A stretch of 64,000 bases of DNA, taken from assembly GCA_038501625.1 (NCBI GenBank), contig JAZAYU010000003.1, forward strand, positions 1,119,001-1,183,000. Direction: 5' to 3'. The stretch is from Corbicula japonica. Taxonomy: Eukaryota; Mollusca; Bivalvia; Venerida; Cyrenidae. The translations under genes were made by a program, and so were the position numbers. This document shows positions 11,073 through 23,547 of the stretch, in pieces (position 1 is the stretch's first letter; every line of letters starts with the position of its first letter). The notes under the pieces were generated by a model. That model made no database searches. It saw only the letters and a list, made by a program, of their open reading frames with translations, and was not told where the DNA came from.

Positions 11073-12000
11073 TGCTCTGGTCATCAAAAAATCTGAATTC
11101 ACAGCAATTTACAATATCAAAGGAACTCTGGTGTATTTAAACTGAACGATGTTTTATTTTCCAGTCTGGAGTGGTTAGAAATAGTTTTGAACCCCAACCT
11201 AGGCTCGGATTTTGTTAAATGCTTAAATGGTGTTTCACATTACACATTATACTTGATCACTTTGGAAGACGGGTAGCCACAGGACCCGATTAAAACACAA
11301 GGAATTTTCGTGAAGAGAAGAGATGGGGTATCGTACTCATTCCCTCTATCTAAAACCGTCCACACCATTAAATGCAACTTGAAGGCGACGAGGCAGACCA
11401 TTTTTATTAACGGCACTGATACACTACATACTATTCGTGATTTCAAATCGCTTTAAATATGATTATCATATTATTTAAGTATTTGAAAAGCCGAATATGA
11501 ATATAAATGACGGTTGCATTTTAAAGAATCTCCATTTTAATATAAAGGTATGTTTCACCAAAACAATTCTACTTTACACCTACATGTATGTTAGCCTGAA
11601 TACCAGTAGCATATATTAAACACTTTCAATTTTGAAATAAAAATACCCAGAAAGCGGCAAGATGATTTACCAAATCCCAAAGCATACTCTTTCTGAAATC
11701 CCTATCCTTTATTTCTACAGGAAACCTAGTATCTTAATTACTTAAACCAGTAACGTTATATGTTCATGTTTACATATTTTATAAATATATGTTTAATTTT
11801 AATACGAGATATAAAAATAAAAAACCCACGTGTTGCTATATATAAGTGTAGGCCTATATAAACTAGCGTTATTACTGATAGCAAATACTTGCATATTTAA
11901 TTATTTTAATCTTATTTCGTGACTCGGGACAAGATTGGAAAATATTTTACTTTTAAAAAATTTAACAATTTTTATTTATCTTTACTGTACAATAATATCT
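11073..12000. other. Non-coding stretch
   Basis: AT-rich sequence. No ORF with domain or splice support and no repeat family recognised. Confidence 0.4.
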
Positions 12001-12085
12001 TTTTTTGTAGTAGCAGTAGCAGTAGAAGCAGCAGTAGTAGTAGCAGTTAGTAGCAGTAGTAGCAGCAGCAGTTGAAGGAGTAGCA
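12000..12085 (+). repeat. TAG/CAG trinucleotide tract
   Basis: About 85 bp of interrupted gtagcagtag units immediately upstream of an exon-2-like relic. Confidence 0.7.
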
Positions 12086-12205
12086 GTAGTGAAGATCTTG
12101 TAATAAACAGCCAGGTTGGAAAAGATAGTAAATCAAATGGTGGCAGCAGTGACTGGTACTTAGACATCTTTCAAGACGCTGTTATTGTGATGCTTAAAAG
12201 AGAAG
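12080..12205 (+). pseudogene. Relic of exon 2 of the 13-16 kb gene
   Basis: An 18-bp identical block (AGATCTTGTAATAAACAG) is shared with exon 2 at 13995, and the 3' part 'caaga....ttattgtgatg.t.aaaagagaag' follows the parent up to its exon edge. The relic still reads open over about 40 codons with the shared peptide DLVIN. The parent's CAG|GTG donor is replaced by GAGTTA, so it should not splice. No matching exon 1 or 3 was found beside it. Confidence 0.55.
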
Positions 12206-13180
12206 AGTTATTATTGATTATGGATTAGTAGGCAATCACACGATTAGATTTTAATATAAAAAATCCAATCATGATCTAAATGCATATATGGACAAGTTGA
12301 ATATTTTTTCTAGTATTTTTTTCTCATGAAAGTAACATTATGATATTAAATTTGTTAAACTGTTTGTTGTCAAAACGATACTTTAACATTACTTTTCTGT
12401 CAAGTGACTGTCTAGTTATCGCTGACACACTATAAGTTCAGTCTGCTGATCGAATAATGAACCTCGTTTTGGCGCAATTTTTGAACATGTGCTTAAATAT
12501 CATAGTGTTCACACTCATTTAGTGTTTGAATTGTTTAAGATTTCCGCAGACCTTTCTGCATAAAAAATGATTAAAAGAAATGTTATATGATATCCACATT
12601 ATTCCTCAGAATGAACTGTAATATGCGCTTAACTTTTTCAATAATCGGATGTTCAAATAAGGAGACATTTGAATATATCTTGTTGGGTAGAAGATTGAAG
12701 CAAATGTATGTTAAAGTGGTCAGCGGAATCGAAAATGCATCACATAAAATGCGAAAACCGTGTTGTCTATGTATCGTTTAACCTGGGGTAGAATATTAGA
12801 TTCCCACATTCTCATGTATGACATTAACATTCCTAGTAAGGTTTCCAGAAACCTTGCGAGATTCTTATTATTTTTTGTAGCAATAAGGGATTAAATATGT
12901 GTAACTGTTATTTATAACTAGACTACTGATACCACGATAAAGTAAACAGACAGCTGGGTTTTAATTCCTTTTTTGCATGATCATCCTGTCTATTAACAAC
13001 GTGTGCAAGTTTATGCTAAAAGGTACGAAGCTTTTTGGGAAACACAAGTATATTGTGCTGAGATGTGAAAATTATCTAACGAATGTATGAATTCCATTAT
13101 TTTACTGATTTAACTTTGTTTGGAAAAACCCACATGTTTCTAAAAATAGCTTTTCCAGTTTTACTTCACCGCGTCGCGTT
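12206..13180. other. Upstream region of the 13-16 kb gene
   Basis: AT-rich, non-coding. A 64-codon open frame at 12587-12781 has no recognisable features. Confidence 0.35.
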
Positions 13181-13183
13181 TCG

Positions 13184-13190
13184 TATAAAA
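13184..13190 (+). promoter_or_regulatory. Candidate TATA box
   Basis: TATAAAA lies 53 bp upstream of the ATG at 13237, which would place transcription start near 13210-13220 with a very short 5' UTR. A GC-rich patch (CGCGTCGCG) precedes it. An alternative is that 'ctctcag' at 13230-13236 is an acceptor and the true promoter lies further upstream. Confidence 0.45.
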
Positions 13191-13236
13191 TTTAACTGTG
13201 CTTCGATTCCGTACTATCTCACAAAATAGCTCTCAG

Positions 13237-13390
13237 ATGGCTACTTCCATGCCTAGCAAAGTTTTAAGAAAGTTTACTGTTGAGGAGAAATCATTTTCGC
13301 GAATTTCATATTTCATGCCACGAGTGCGAAGCATTTTTACAAGAATGGAAAATATTTTAAGTGAGTCAGTTCATATTTACCTATACTTTC

Positions 13391-13435
<45 letters not shown>

Positions 13436-13611
13436 GTAATAATAATAATAATAATGTCTATTGATAGTGATTATCATTATAAATACATCTTGTAGTATTT
13501 GTATTATTTGCTATTATAGTAGTAGTAATTGTTGTTGTTGTTGTTGTTGCTATATGGTTGTTGTTTCAGTTATTTTTATTAAAATTACTACTACTGCTGC
13601 TGCTGCTGCTG

Positions 13612-13662
<51 letters not shown>

Positions 13663-16217
13663 AAAATGTGATTTTGATTATTATTTTTTTTATTATAATT
13701 ATTATTATTATTGTCAATGATGAGGATTATGATGATGCTGTTATTGTTTTTGTTGTTGTTGCTGTTCTTCAAGAATAATAATAATATAATATTTGACTAT
13801 TGTTATCAAAATAATGTATAGTCTGTTTGTTTCCGATTATTCTAGATTTTGAATTCAACAACTCAGAACGTGGAATCAAACGAATGCGAAGTGACGATGT
13901 AGAACTCGAAGCTTTGAAGACTCTTGTGGAGAAAAAGCTGAATGTCGTAGCTATGTCGTCCGATGAGAAATTGCTTGAAGGCCTTACAGAAAAAGATCTT
14001 GTAATAAACAGACAAACTTCGAAGTCCACTAAACCACCTGAAAATTGCAGTGTCTGTTCTTCGAGTATTTTGCAAGAATCAGTGGTTGTTGTGATCACAA
14101 GAGAGCAGGTGATTTATTTTTATTATTAATCATTTGCTTAAACATGCAAATTCGCTTTTCAAACTGAACAAAACATATTTTAACGCCAAACGGAGACGCA
14201 AAATTTATGACGTCGAGGATAACTGTGCCTAATGTTATAAAACTGAGCATGGAAACCAGTCTCAAGTCTCAAGCAGCTGATTGCCTGAAATGGCGACCAT
14301 CTGATTGGCTGAAATGGCGACTGATCGCCATTTAAGTCAATCAGATACTTGGGATTTGAGACTGGTTTCAAATCTCAGCTTTATAACCTTCAGCCCTGCA
14401 CAGCGCCTTTGAAACGTTTTTAGAGCTTGTTACTCAATTTCCTAAAACCTTGGAAAGAAATTATATTAATTTACTTATTCCTTTGGTCAGAATTTGGAAC
14501 CAAATGTCGCTATGTTGTGTTTTAAATATATATGATAAAATGCGAATATTTCGAATGTTTCCGGATAATCAAACATTATTAGATTTTTTTCTTTCTTTTC
14601 AGAATTTAGAACAATGCTTGAAGTTGTTGGGCGCACCAGACTGGCTTGATATTTTAGTAATTTGTTCCGACTTGGAAGAAACAAATATGAGAAGATTAGA
14701 AAATGTAGTTAAAGAAAACTTCAAGACATTCGATACAGAGAGATGTCTTGTCTTAATCAAGCCTACTGAAAGAAACAATCTTTCCACGGAACCTAATTCC
14801 GATGATTACTGTTCCAGTAAACAAAAACGAAAATTGTCTTCACAAAATGTTAGTTTGTTGCCCAGCACAAGCCATTTAGCCTCAATCCATGAATCATGCA
14901 CCCGAGACCCATCTTCTGTAAGGTTGTTAAGAGCACATGCAGCAGACGACAATGTCGCCATGGTCACTCCTCCCACTTCGCCAAAACAGCGTGCGTCTCT
15001 TTCTCATAATCCCCCTTTGTCCGTACCTCGCTCGAACTCATCTCCGACTTCTCCTACCAAAACCCGTCCGTCATCTCCTAGTGCTGTTCCAGAATCCAAG
15101 AGAACCAAACGTTCATTTGATAAATCAGCACAACCAACACGTAGTAAAAATACCGATAGTCCACAGTCAATGGATGTTGATGCCGACAAAGAACAAATGG
15201 TATATCATGACAAGCACTCTCACAGCACGGTGCCAGTAATAGAAAGAACAGCTGAAAGATGTGAAGGTTTTGATTTTGACAATGAACAACTAAAGAAAGC
15301 AGTGTCGTTTCGCTTTGAAACAATGACTGTCGACATTATTTCGAGGATTTTAAAATTGTTGCGGTCAGTCCGTGACAGGAGGGATCAGAATGCAAAAGTT
15401 GCTTCAGTGACTACGTTGGACAAAATAATTTACGAAGTTGAAGGTCTTCTAAGCCAAAGTATTACCGATATCGGGATGCGTATGAAACAAGACATAGAAG
15501 AACAACAATTGTCTCGGAACCTTGCTGATGATCTGCTTAGGTGTGTATGTTAAATTGGGCAATCATCATCATCATCATTATACTTTACATCTAGTAAATT
15601 CATCTAGGTTACTCATGACATTAGAAGACTATTTAATCACAGACAAGCTGAATCTGATTGTTTGCTATTGTTGATTAATGTCATTATATAATAAATATAA
15701 TTAGTACTTTATGATCTTGTTCGTTTGCCAACATAAATATGGAAACCCAGTAAAAGCTATAAATACACAACCTTGTTTACCTGACAAAAGAACATCATGT
15801 TGACTGAAAATTATTCTCGTATTTTCGTAAAATAACACTGAATATTTTATAAACAATATCAATTCGAATGACTATTCAAACAAAATGAACTGACGCGTTT
15901 TTGGTATTCCAAAACAAACTAAAACATATTGCGGAGATTAGACATTCATAAGATTGCATTCAGTTCTACCAAATCCCTAGAAATAAAATCCACTTAATCC
16001 AATTTTCATGTAAACTTGTTTAATTTCCAGCGTGGATGGTGTTTACGGATGTGGCACACTGTTTGATCGTCTGTGTATACATATTGAAGCAGAAGAGGAA
16101 GGACATAGAGACAAAATAAAGAAAGACATCGACACGATTACTCTCAGACACCAATATACAAAAGGATTTAGCATCCAGGTTGTAAAATCTAAACCAAAGG
16201 ATTTCAGGAGAGAATTG
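13237..16217 (+). CDS. Uncharacterised ~504+ residue protein, four supported exons
   Basis: Exons 13237-13360, 13846-14108, 14603-15540, 16031-16217. Donors TTTTAA|GTGAGT, CAG|GTGATT, CTTAG|GTGTGT and TTG|GTAGGT and matching pyrimidine-tract acceptors give consistent phases (1,0,2,0). Exons 1-2 encode a basic N-terminal region, then a charged helical segment. The start of exon 3 has a compact hydrophobic stretch (QCLKLLGAPDWLDILVICS) that looks folded. The middle is Ser/Pro-rich and low complexity, with a basic cluster SKRTKRS resembling a nuclear signal. The C-terminal part (late exon 3 to exon 4) is helical, charged and Glu/Lys/Arg-rich. I do not recognise the family. A possible last exon lies at 16418-16459 (phase 0 acceptor after a TTTA tract, 13 codons then TAA); otherwise the 3' end is further away. 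The start is the ATG after the TATA-like motif; a Met five codons downstream is an alternative. Confidence 0.75.
13390..13665 (+). repeat. Intron 1 trinucleotide microsatellites (AAT, GTT, ACT/GCT)
   Basis: Separate runs of (AAT)n at 13390-13456, (GTT)n at 13529-13548 and (CTG)n/(CTA)n at 13593-13661, followed by ATT and GTT runs to 13765. They fill most of intron 1. Long frames here are translation artefacts. Confidence 0.85.
14227..14397. mobile_element. Palindromic MITE, family B (copy 2) in intron 2
   Basis: Same 'gttataaaactgagcatgg' arm and matching right arm. The centre carries an extra partial repeat of 'tgattggctgaaatggcga'. Confidence 0.75.
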
Positions 16218-16375
16218 GTAGGTTTGGCATAGAGAAATATATGAAATGAAAACTGAAATGAAGCTTCTTACAACTACATTATTATGGAACATATCAGGAA
16301 CTATGAATCACGGAATATTCCTTCAAGTGATTTAGAGAAATTTTATATTTTGTAGGTTCAATAATAATAATTATT

Positions 16376-16381
16376 GTATTT

Positions 16382-16412
<31 letters not shown>

Positions 16413-16414
16413 TT
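16376..16414 (+). repeat. (TTTA)n microsatellite
   Basis: About nine tandem tetranucleotides. The run ends in TATTCAG and could form the polypyrimidine-like tract of a last-exon acceptor for the upstream gene. Confidence 0.75.
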
Positions 16415-16689
16415 CAGAAGATTCTATTTATTATGTGTCTACGTGTGCATGTATATTAAAAACATAAACAAATGAACATTTATTTGATGAAAGTTAGAGT
16501 AAAGTACATTCTAATTGGCAAGACCGGTAATTAGTGTTTAGTGTCTTTTTCGGCATTTCTAACCTTCCTCTCTAGGTTCTAGGCCTACTATACAACTTAA
16601 ACACACTGACGCTTGTAAAAGTGTTCAGGTACATTGAACTGACATCTTGTGCTTGTTTTGTGACATAAAAATCTGTTGGTGCAAGTATG

Positions 16690-16885
16690 AGATTGGTGCA
16701 CCCTAGAACCGGTTTAAACCCCCAGTGGCAATTTGTTTTGCCACTGACCGTTCCAATGCTGTTACCCCAACATGCCCAAGGGTTCTCTTTTCGTTAATTG
16801 CGTCATATTTGAATTGACATACTAATAACAAACTTGCTCTCTCTTCCTCTCTTCTTTTTCGCTGCGTGGAGAGGCTGTGTTTTGT
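16690..16885 (+). repeat. SINE-like family A copy
   Basis: Shares 'gagattggtgcaccctagaac', 'ggtttaaacccccagtggcaa', 'gttccaatgctgttacccca' and 'gagaggctgtgtttt' with the other copies. Confidence 0.6.
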
Positions 16886-17690
16886 TTCATTCTTTCTTAT
16901 GTAGCAAGAGGTAGTGTGAAACAAAGTGAACAGTTAATCAAAAGACAGACCATCTGGAATATCCGTCTTGTTGCTATAAATAGTTTTGTTATTACATTGG
17001 TTTTCCATCAAACACCTTCATGCAAAATTAAACAGAAATACGATTACCCTCCTTTCCATTATTAATATTTGCTACATGGTTTCCCTAAAGTAATGACGTC
17101 ACGACTGAAGGTTAAAACAACACGTAGCAAAATATGTCAAACTTTCAACACATATTATTATTTTATTTATGAATATTTGTATTAATCAGGGTCTATCAAT
17201 AACAATACTGTATTAATATAAAATGGGTAGTTAATTAGAATTGAGATTTGTTTCAACGAAAGTTGAGTTGATGTCAGCTCCGCCCAAAACACAAAAGTTT
17301 GTTGAAAAACGCTTAAATGCTGAATATAGTCCAAGTGCAAGTTGCTCAAAACTGTCCAAACAGAGGTAGAACCAGTAGGCCTGTAGTGTGCGAACCGTCC
17401 GAATGAAAAGCTGTCATCAGTAGCTCTTGCTATTTAGCTGTCGAAAACTTTCTACACATCTGGATAAAGCTTAATCTAATAGTACCACGCGAACCTGAAA
17501 CTAGTGAATGGCCTTAAAATATCCATATTTCTTACATGATAAATAAATATATTGTTTATGACTAAGAGAATACGCCAAACTCGAAACACCTGAAACAAAA
17601 ATAAACAATTAATTACACCCATTTTTCGATTTATTCTCTGAAAGTTATGTTAAACATCGACAGCCATCCAAAAACAATATATTTACAACA
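16886..17690. other. Non-coding stretch
   Basis: AT-rich; no supported gene or named repeat. Confidence 0.35.
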
Positions 17691-19129
17691 TATAGCTAGA
17701 ATCATTCTTCTTTAGAAGAACAACGAAACACTTCCGTTTCTGTCGTTGTTCTTTTCCTTATTTCTATCAAGTTGCTTTGAGAGCTAACTGTTTTAGATGT
17801 AGAACTTGAACATATGTGTATCGAGTTGTCTACGCGTTGAAGAGCTTCAGTTTTAGTCGTTATCTGTATTAAGTCGTTTTCAATTTGAACAGTTTCAGAT
17901 TCAGTGTGAAAAACCAGTCTATAAAGTGTTTGTTTTGTTCTTTTGTCCGATGACTATTTGTCCGATGACCTTTTGTCCGATCGATGCGTTTTGTGTTTTG
18001 TCGTCTTGTCCGATGCTAGACGTGTTATATGAAGATGAGGTATTCTCGTGTCCCGTTGTAGGATGTGTCACATTATGAGACTGGTCTGATTCCTGTATTG
18101 CATGTACTTGGTCGGTTTGGTAAATAGATGTTAAAGATTTTGCTTCCAGCTACCCCTCTGCTAATGATATTGCTTTGGATTTTCTAGACATAATTGGTAT
18201 CTTTTTCTTCTCGATTTGCCCTGTTATAGCTAGATTAGAAACCTTTGGTGAAGATTTTTCTTGGTTGCTGTTTTCGCTGGAATTAGATTTTGCTTTTGTT
18301 AATCCAAGAAACATTATTAAGAGAGTTTTATTGTGGATCATATTTGATATAGCGTCGGCCTAATATCAAAACCTCGTATTGTCACTTTTACCAATTTTAC
18401 AGGAGCGACATTTTTTTGTCTCATACCATCAAATGCAGTTTAAATTGCACTTCATTTGAAAGGAAGTAAGTTTGTATCATACTTAAATAGTAAACACACT
18501 TGTTCTTAAGTTTACAAGTAGTTTAATAAAGTTGTGAAGAATACGATCTTTTGATACTTTTTTTCATTTTTTTAATGCTCGTACGACATTTTGCTTGTTA
18601 TTTATGTTAGTAATACAATTTTATTGCATTGTGTCGTATAAGTTTTCTGTAAAACTGGTACTTTTAAACAGACATTTTAACCTGTATTTCACATTTAGTA
18701 ACAGTTTATTCATTGGAGTAACCACCAGAACAATATACCGTTAAAGGATTTAACACCTTTATTTTATAAAAACCAATTACAAATTACGAATAACACTGAA
18801 ACAATCATGAATTACGAACGGTAGTACGATACTGCAAGTTACTGCAAAATTGCTATCCGGGGCGCCTTTGCTCTTTAGCATATAGAACATAACTAAATTG
18901 GCGGAGTTTGGCAAACAATATGATATTTAATAGAAAAAGAGCTGTCAGAGAAGACAGAACTCTCGACTATTCCATTTGTTTGAATAAATGCAATTTGATA
19001 TTGAAAGAAAAACTATGGCCCAACATTTATGTTCAAACAGGATAAAAATTAACAAGTGAATGATAGGATAAATAATAATGTGACAAGGGGGAATAAAAAA
19101 TGAACTGAAGAGGGGAATAAATATGTTTC

Positions 19130-19278
19130 AAGTGTGAAGTTGATACCTGTATTAGTTCCAGAGTTATGGACCAAGTGCAAATAAACTTTAAGATAAAATC
19201 TAAGTGAAATAGTTTTAAAATAATTGTAGCAACGTTATGGGTCTTGATGGTTTTGTGAAGATTATTATAATAGTGAAT

Positions 19279-19336
<58 letters not shown>

Positions 19337-20045
19337 AGTTTCAATTTTATATGTGGAGTAGTTTCAAAGTTATGGACCAAGTGCATACTTTGGAAAACAC
19401 AAAATCTGAGTGAAAAGGGGCAGATTAGAAAGTGAATTATGGGTCTTGTTGACAATGGTGTATATTTTTTTGGTGAATGTTAATTCCAAGTTTCAATGTT
19501 ACAGTAATATCCCAAGTAGTTTCAAAATTATGGGCCAAGTGCATATTGTTGTGAACACAAAATTAAGTGACAATGAGACATATTTAAAAAATATTTGAGT
19601 TATGGGTCTTGACAGGAATTGGCCAAGAGCGCGACTGAGACGACTTCAGCGCCCTCGAGTTTCAAACTTCGTCTGAATTGCGCGTCAAATGGGAAAATCA
19701 AGTCGTCGAAATTTTCAGAAAATCTGCAGTACAACACTTTTTTCCACTTTCTCCTTATCAGACCGATTTCAATTATTAGAGTTATGGGTCTTGAAGTTGT
19801 TGGTTAATTTGTGGATTTGATGGTGAATTCATATAACAAGTTTCATTTTGATATATAAGTAGTTTTTTAGTTATGAAACCATGTGTATATTATCTTTAAC
19901 ACAAAATTTACGTGCAAAGGGGGCATATCTTGAAAAGTATTTGTATTAGGGTTATGGGTGTTGTTGATAATGATGCACATTTTGATGGTGAATATTTATT
20001 TCAAGTTTGGTGTTATCTTGAGTAGTTTCAAAAATATGGACCCAC
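19130..20045 (+). repeat. Degenerate ~150-200 bp tandem repeats
   Basis: Four to five divergent units containing 'agttatggaccaagtgca' and 'gttatgggtcttg', interrupted by the (AT)n tract at 19283-19331. This repeat style is common in bivalve genomes. Confidence 0.65.
19283..19331 (+). repeat. (AT)n microsatellite
   Basis: About 24 uninterrupted AT/TA units inside the transposon. Confidence 0.9.
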
Positions 20046-20254
20046 ATTTTGCTGAACGGAGACCAACGCAAATAGTCAATCTGAAAATCTGTCAATTTCT
20101 ATTAAAACCAAAACAGTTAAAGAACAGCTAAACAACAAACTAACTTAAACTCAGTCGGTGAGATATCGAATCAAATATTCAGCAAACCGTTGACCAAGTA
20201 AAATTACAGCTTTAACTTTTGTACTTGTTTGTTCATTTGAGAACTTGTTCTGAG

Positions 20255-20505
20255 CAAACCTCTGAGGTTGGTTCAACCTAAATCTTGATTTAACCGCCCC
20301 GTGGCAAATTGTTTTGCTACTGATCGTTCTAAGGGGGAAATCCCAGGAATTCTCTTTTTCGTTAATTGTTTGTGGTGTCTTATTTAAATCTTCTTATAAA
20401 CAGATGCTCTCTTTTCCTCTCTACTTTTTGCTGCATGGAAAGGCTGTGCTTTCTGGATGTGTTGATTCCTGATATGCATATTTCACATTTTTATAGCAGC
20501 AAATT
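20255..20505 (+). repeat. SINE-like family A copy inside the transposon
   Basis: 'aggttggttcaacct', 'ccgtggcaaattgttttgc', 'gttctaag', 'ctctcttttcctctctac', 'ggctgtgctttctggatgtg' and 'tgatatgcatatttcac' match other copies. It nests in the 18353-20864 element. Confidence 0.55.
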
Positions 20506-22239
20506 AGCTAATTTGGATGAGCCTTTTTGCAACAATATTAACAAAACATGCTACAAATCCGACCGGTTTTCTTTTAACAATTGATTTAAGTGTAAATATT
20601 TAACGGGACAATTCAAATCCCTGTGGTAAACCAACAATCACATCGTCAAATAAACAAGTCTGATAAAATACGAGGTTTTGAACCTATGAAATATCCACTA
20701 ATTTGAATACGATATTTTAACAAATGACTATCTTGATCCTTTCCTATTGGCTTAGAGGTGAGAGATTTTGACAGATTTCGCGCTAGATTTTCTGTATCCC
20801 CGCGGTGCAAAAAAGTGATTTTCTGAAAATTTGGTAGATACGAGGTTTTGATATTAGGCCGACGATAGGTCGATCATACGACTGATGGCAAGGTCTTTTT
20901 AATGTCGGAGGCGGTATAGATTAGAAAGTTAAATCTTGTGTTTGATATCGTGGTGGAAACCATAATAATTTGCTGTTTTGATAAAATTGTTTAAGAATTT
21001 TCGACCAGGAGGTTTTATTAGGTCGTATCCGGACAGGAACCCCTCACTGCTGATTGGCCAGAAATCTGTCCTGCAAATTGGCTAGGAACGGCTCCTGCAG
21101 ATTGTTGATTTCCCATGTTAGTTTTTTTACCTGTTTAAGCAAAAGAAATCTCTGTTTTTTATATATTTTAAAATAGTAAATAGTTTTATTAAATAATATG
21201 AATATTTTAATCACCGCTTACTCATCTCCATGTATTTTACGGGGCCCGAAACAATGAAGAACAAGAACATGGTCTCTATCGCATTCATGAAAGCTTGTCT
21301 GGTATGCCATATACGTAGGTTAATATTTAACAGCGCCCGTGAGTGAGCGCATGATGTTCAAGAAAAAAATGTCTCGCCTTCAGAAATAATTATTCTTGTC
21401 CCTAACCTCCTTACCTGTATTTGTTACGGGCTAGGCGGCGTGGGCAGTAATATGCATAACCATTACTGCCCATGAACAGGCTCAATCAAACCGAGCCTGC
21501 AATATTTTCATATTTGTCGTGTTCGGTGGCTTTCAAATTTCCCTTTTCATATATTCCGTATCCTAGCTGGATTGTTATATAAGAAGGTAGCTTACAAAAG
21601 AGAAATCAATTTCGTTTTCAGCTTCCATACACTTACTCATTTGTGTGTATATTAATAAGTTGATTTAGAAAGTCCCTGCACTTTACCAAGAAATGTAATA
21701 GCCACAAATAAAAAAATATTTTGTAGAGGATTTAATTATCCACGAGTGATTTTGTACACCGTATTTTATGTTTAGAAATAGAAAATGGCTAAGAGTACCG
21801 AAATACACAACTACGGACATCTTCGTGTAGACCAGCAGAGGGACAATCAATTATAACTTCTGCCTGACATTATTTAACCCCTTTCTGTAACTCATATCTG
21901 AAACATCTTATTTTTATGAACAAGAATGCTTTCTAAGTTTCTTTTGATCACATTTGTTTTTTAAGGTATGTTGCTCGTCTCGTTCGCTGATAGATTTCGT
22001 TCACGTATCTTTTGAACTTCCGCCTTTTCAATGTGAAGGCAAGTCTGCAGATTTTGTCGTTCTTTCGCGAGTTAATGACAAAATTTTAAATAGTTTCTAG
22101 TCACAGTGTGCATTCAAACCGGGAACATTGTAAAGTCATGCTGTAAAATATTTCGGTAATCTTCTATGCAGGTCAACTTTGACAGAGATATAGAATAACG
22201 TGATTGTTTTAATGTAACACTGGTTACCTTTAATCCAAA

Positions 22240-23345
22240 CAAATCCGAATCACTCATTATAAGCCGAAAAAATCCTAAACCTAATCATTCCAACCTCTTA
22301 ATGAACAACACAATTATTGTCGAAGTAAAAGAACATAAACATTTAGGTATTTACAGTTAGTTGACTAAACAATACCCGAATCTGTATAGGCAGAAACTTA
22401 TCGTCCGACGTAACCAACATAAATTAACGATGTTTTATAAAATGAACCACAACTTAAGTCCTGATTACCTTCAGTCTTTAGTTCCGGAACGAAATGAAAC
22501 AAGACCAACCTACACGCTTCGTAACTGTTCAAACTACTCACTCATTCAATGCAAAACAACACTTTATTCCAACTCCTTTTTGCGTCTACAGTACAAAACT
22601 ACAACAACCTACTTAAAGAAATAAAAAACATTACAAGTTTGATGTGTTTAAATCAAGGTTACCTTTAACACAATTAAACCCCCGTTGTATTATAATACTG
22701 GTACCAGGAAACTCCAGATCCAACACTGCATACTACGATTATTTTGCAGTCCTTTAAATCAGTTCCTTTACAGAAGAAACCTTTCCAACTCACCTTTATG
22801 TTCTTGTGGAGTCATTGAATCCTTTGACAATTATCTCTTAAGATGTCCTAACTTTGACAACCATAGAAAACATCACCTTAATAACTTACCTTGCCCCTCC
22901 TTCTCCAAAACTTATTATTCGGATCTGAATATCTTTCAGTTGACGAAAACAAGTTCGTTTTTGCTCAAGTTCAAAAATACATCGAGGCAACCAAAAGATT
23001 CGCATGAGCTTGTTTTACCTTGGCTGCTCTTACCGTCCTTCCTTTCTTCCCTCATGTACACCTTCACTCTTTCCCTTCCTCCCTCTCCCCCCTACCCCCC
23101 TCTCTCTCCATCTCTTAATATTCTGTTCATTATTGTTATGCTGTACTAAACTTGAATATACCACTGAATCTTTTGTAAATCAACTTGTTACCGGATCATG
23201 ATAACATTGAAACAAATTACTTTAAACATCTGGAATAGAGTTAATATACGTGTAGTTAACACTTGTTCTCTGATCCACTCACTTTATGTTAAATATTTAT
23301 GTTGTATTTATATGTGCCTATGATGAATAAATTTAATTTAATTAA
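22240..23345 (+). pseudogene. Decayed non-LTR (LINE) retrotransposon 3' end
   Basis: Frames at 22240-22360, 22361-22624 and 22685-23149 contain pieces typical of the C-terminal part of a LINE polymerase: NKSESLIISRK, EHKHLGIY, HKLTMFYKMNHNLSPDYL and a CxC-type zinc motif (SPLCSCGVIESF, LLRCPNF). A deletion removes the region between 'HLGIY' and 'NQHKL', frames are broken, and the 5' part is absent. The 3' end carries 'gatgaataaatttaatttaatt', a typical AT-rich tail. It is inactive. Confidence 0.75.
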
Positions 23346-23547
23346 ACTAATGTAACACTTTGAGAGCTTTTCAAGAGATCAACCTGACCATTGTGCTTAC
23401 TTTTCTAAATTGCTTGCTTTATTGAGCTTGAGTTCACCGGAATGTCTGTTTACCCAAGACGGAAAGTGGTTATTTTCAATATTAAATATTGTTAAAGTCT
23501 GTGATAATGTCATCCCGATGTTCTTTATAAATAGATAAAGAGAATCT

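Larger units (their letters stand above)
18353..20864. mobile_element. 2.5-kb non-autonomous DNA transposon with TIRs and ATAG duplication
   Basis: Terminal inverted repeats begin CGTCGGCCTAATATCAAAAC at both ends; similarity continues through 'CTCGTAT' and fades after about 50 bp. ATAG flanks both sides (18349-18352 and 20865-20868), and copy B at 25945 preserves the uninterrupted site GATATAGGTCGAGC. The interior holds an (AT)n tract, degenerate 'gagttatgggtcttg' tandem repeats and a family-A SINE-like copy. There is no transposase ORF. Confidence 0.75.
17690..21115 (-). pseudogene. Broken copy of a duplicated ORF, split by a transposon (copy A)
   Basis: Minus-strand homologue of 25707-26210. 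The 5' part (about 21115-20865) starts with ATG and the conserved NQQSAG context, preceded by an AG acceptor-like site. It then has one extra base near 21045 that brings TAA into frame. A 2.5-kb element (18353-20864) interrupts it at ATAG. The 3' part (18352-17690) contains 294 bp absent from copy B (18052-18345), repeated SSDK codons with one AGG-to-TAG change near 17950, and a longer C-terminus ending in SSKEE then stop. Three independent lesions mark it as dead. The family is unknown. Confidence 0.6.

Noticed and set aside
11982..12167. Minus-strand Leu/Thr-rich frame
   Set aside because: It is the translation of the TAG/CAG tract.
13461..13778. Poly-Ala/Thr and poly-Ser frames
   Set aside because: Translations of intronic trinucleotide microsatellites.
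14937..15323. Alternative frames inside exon 3 of the 13-16 kb gene
   Set aside because: The frame consistent with all splice junctions is the 14603-15540 one.
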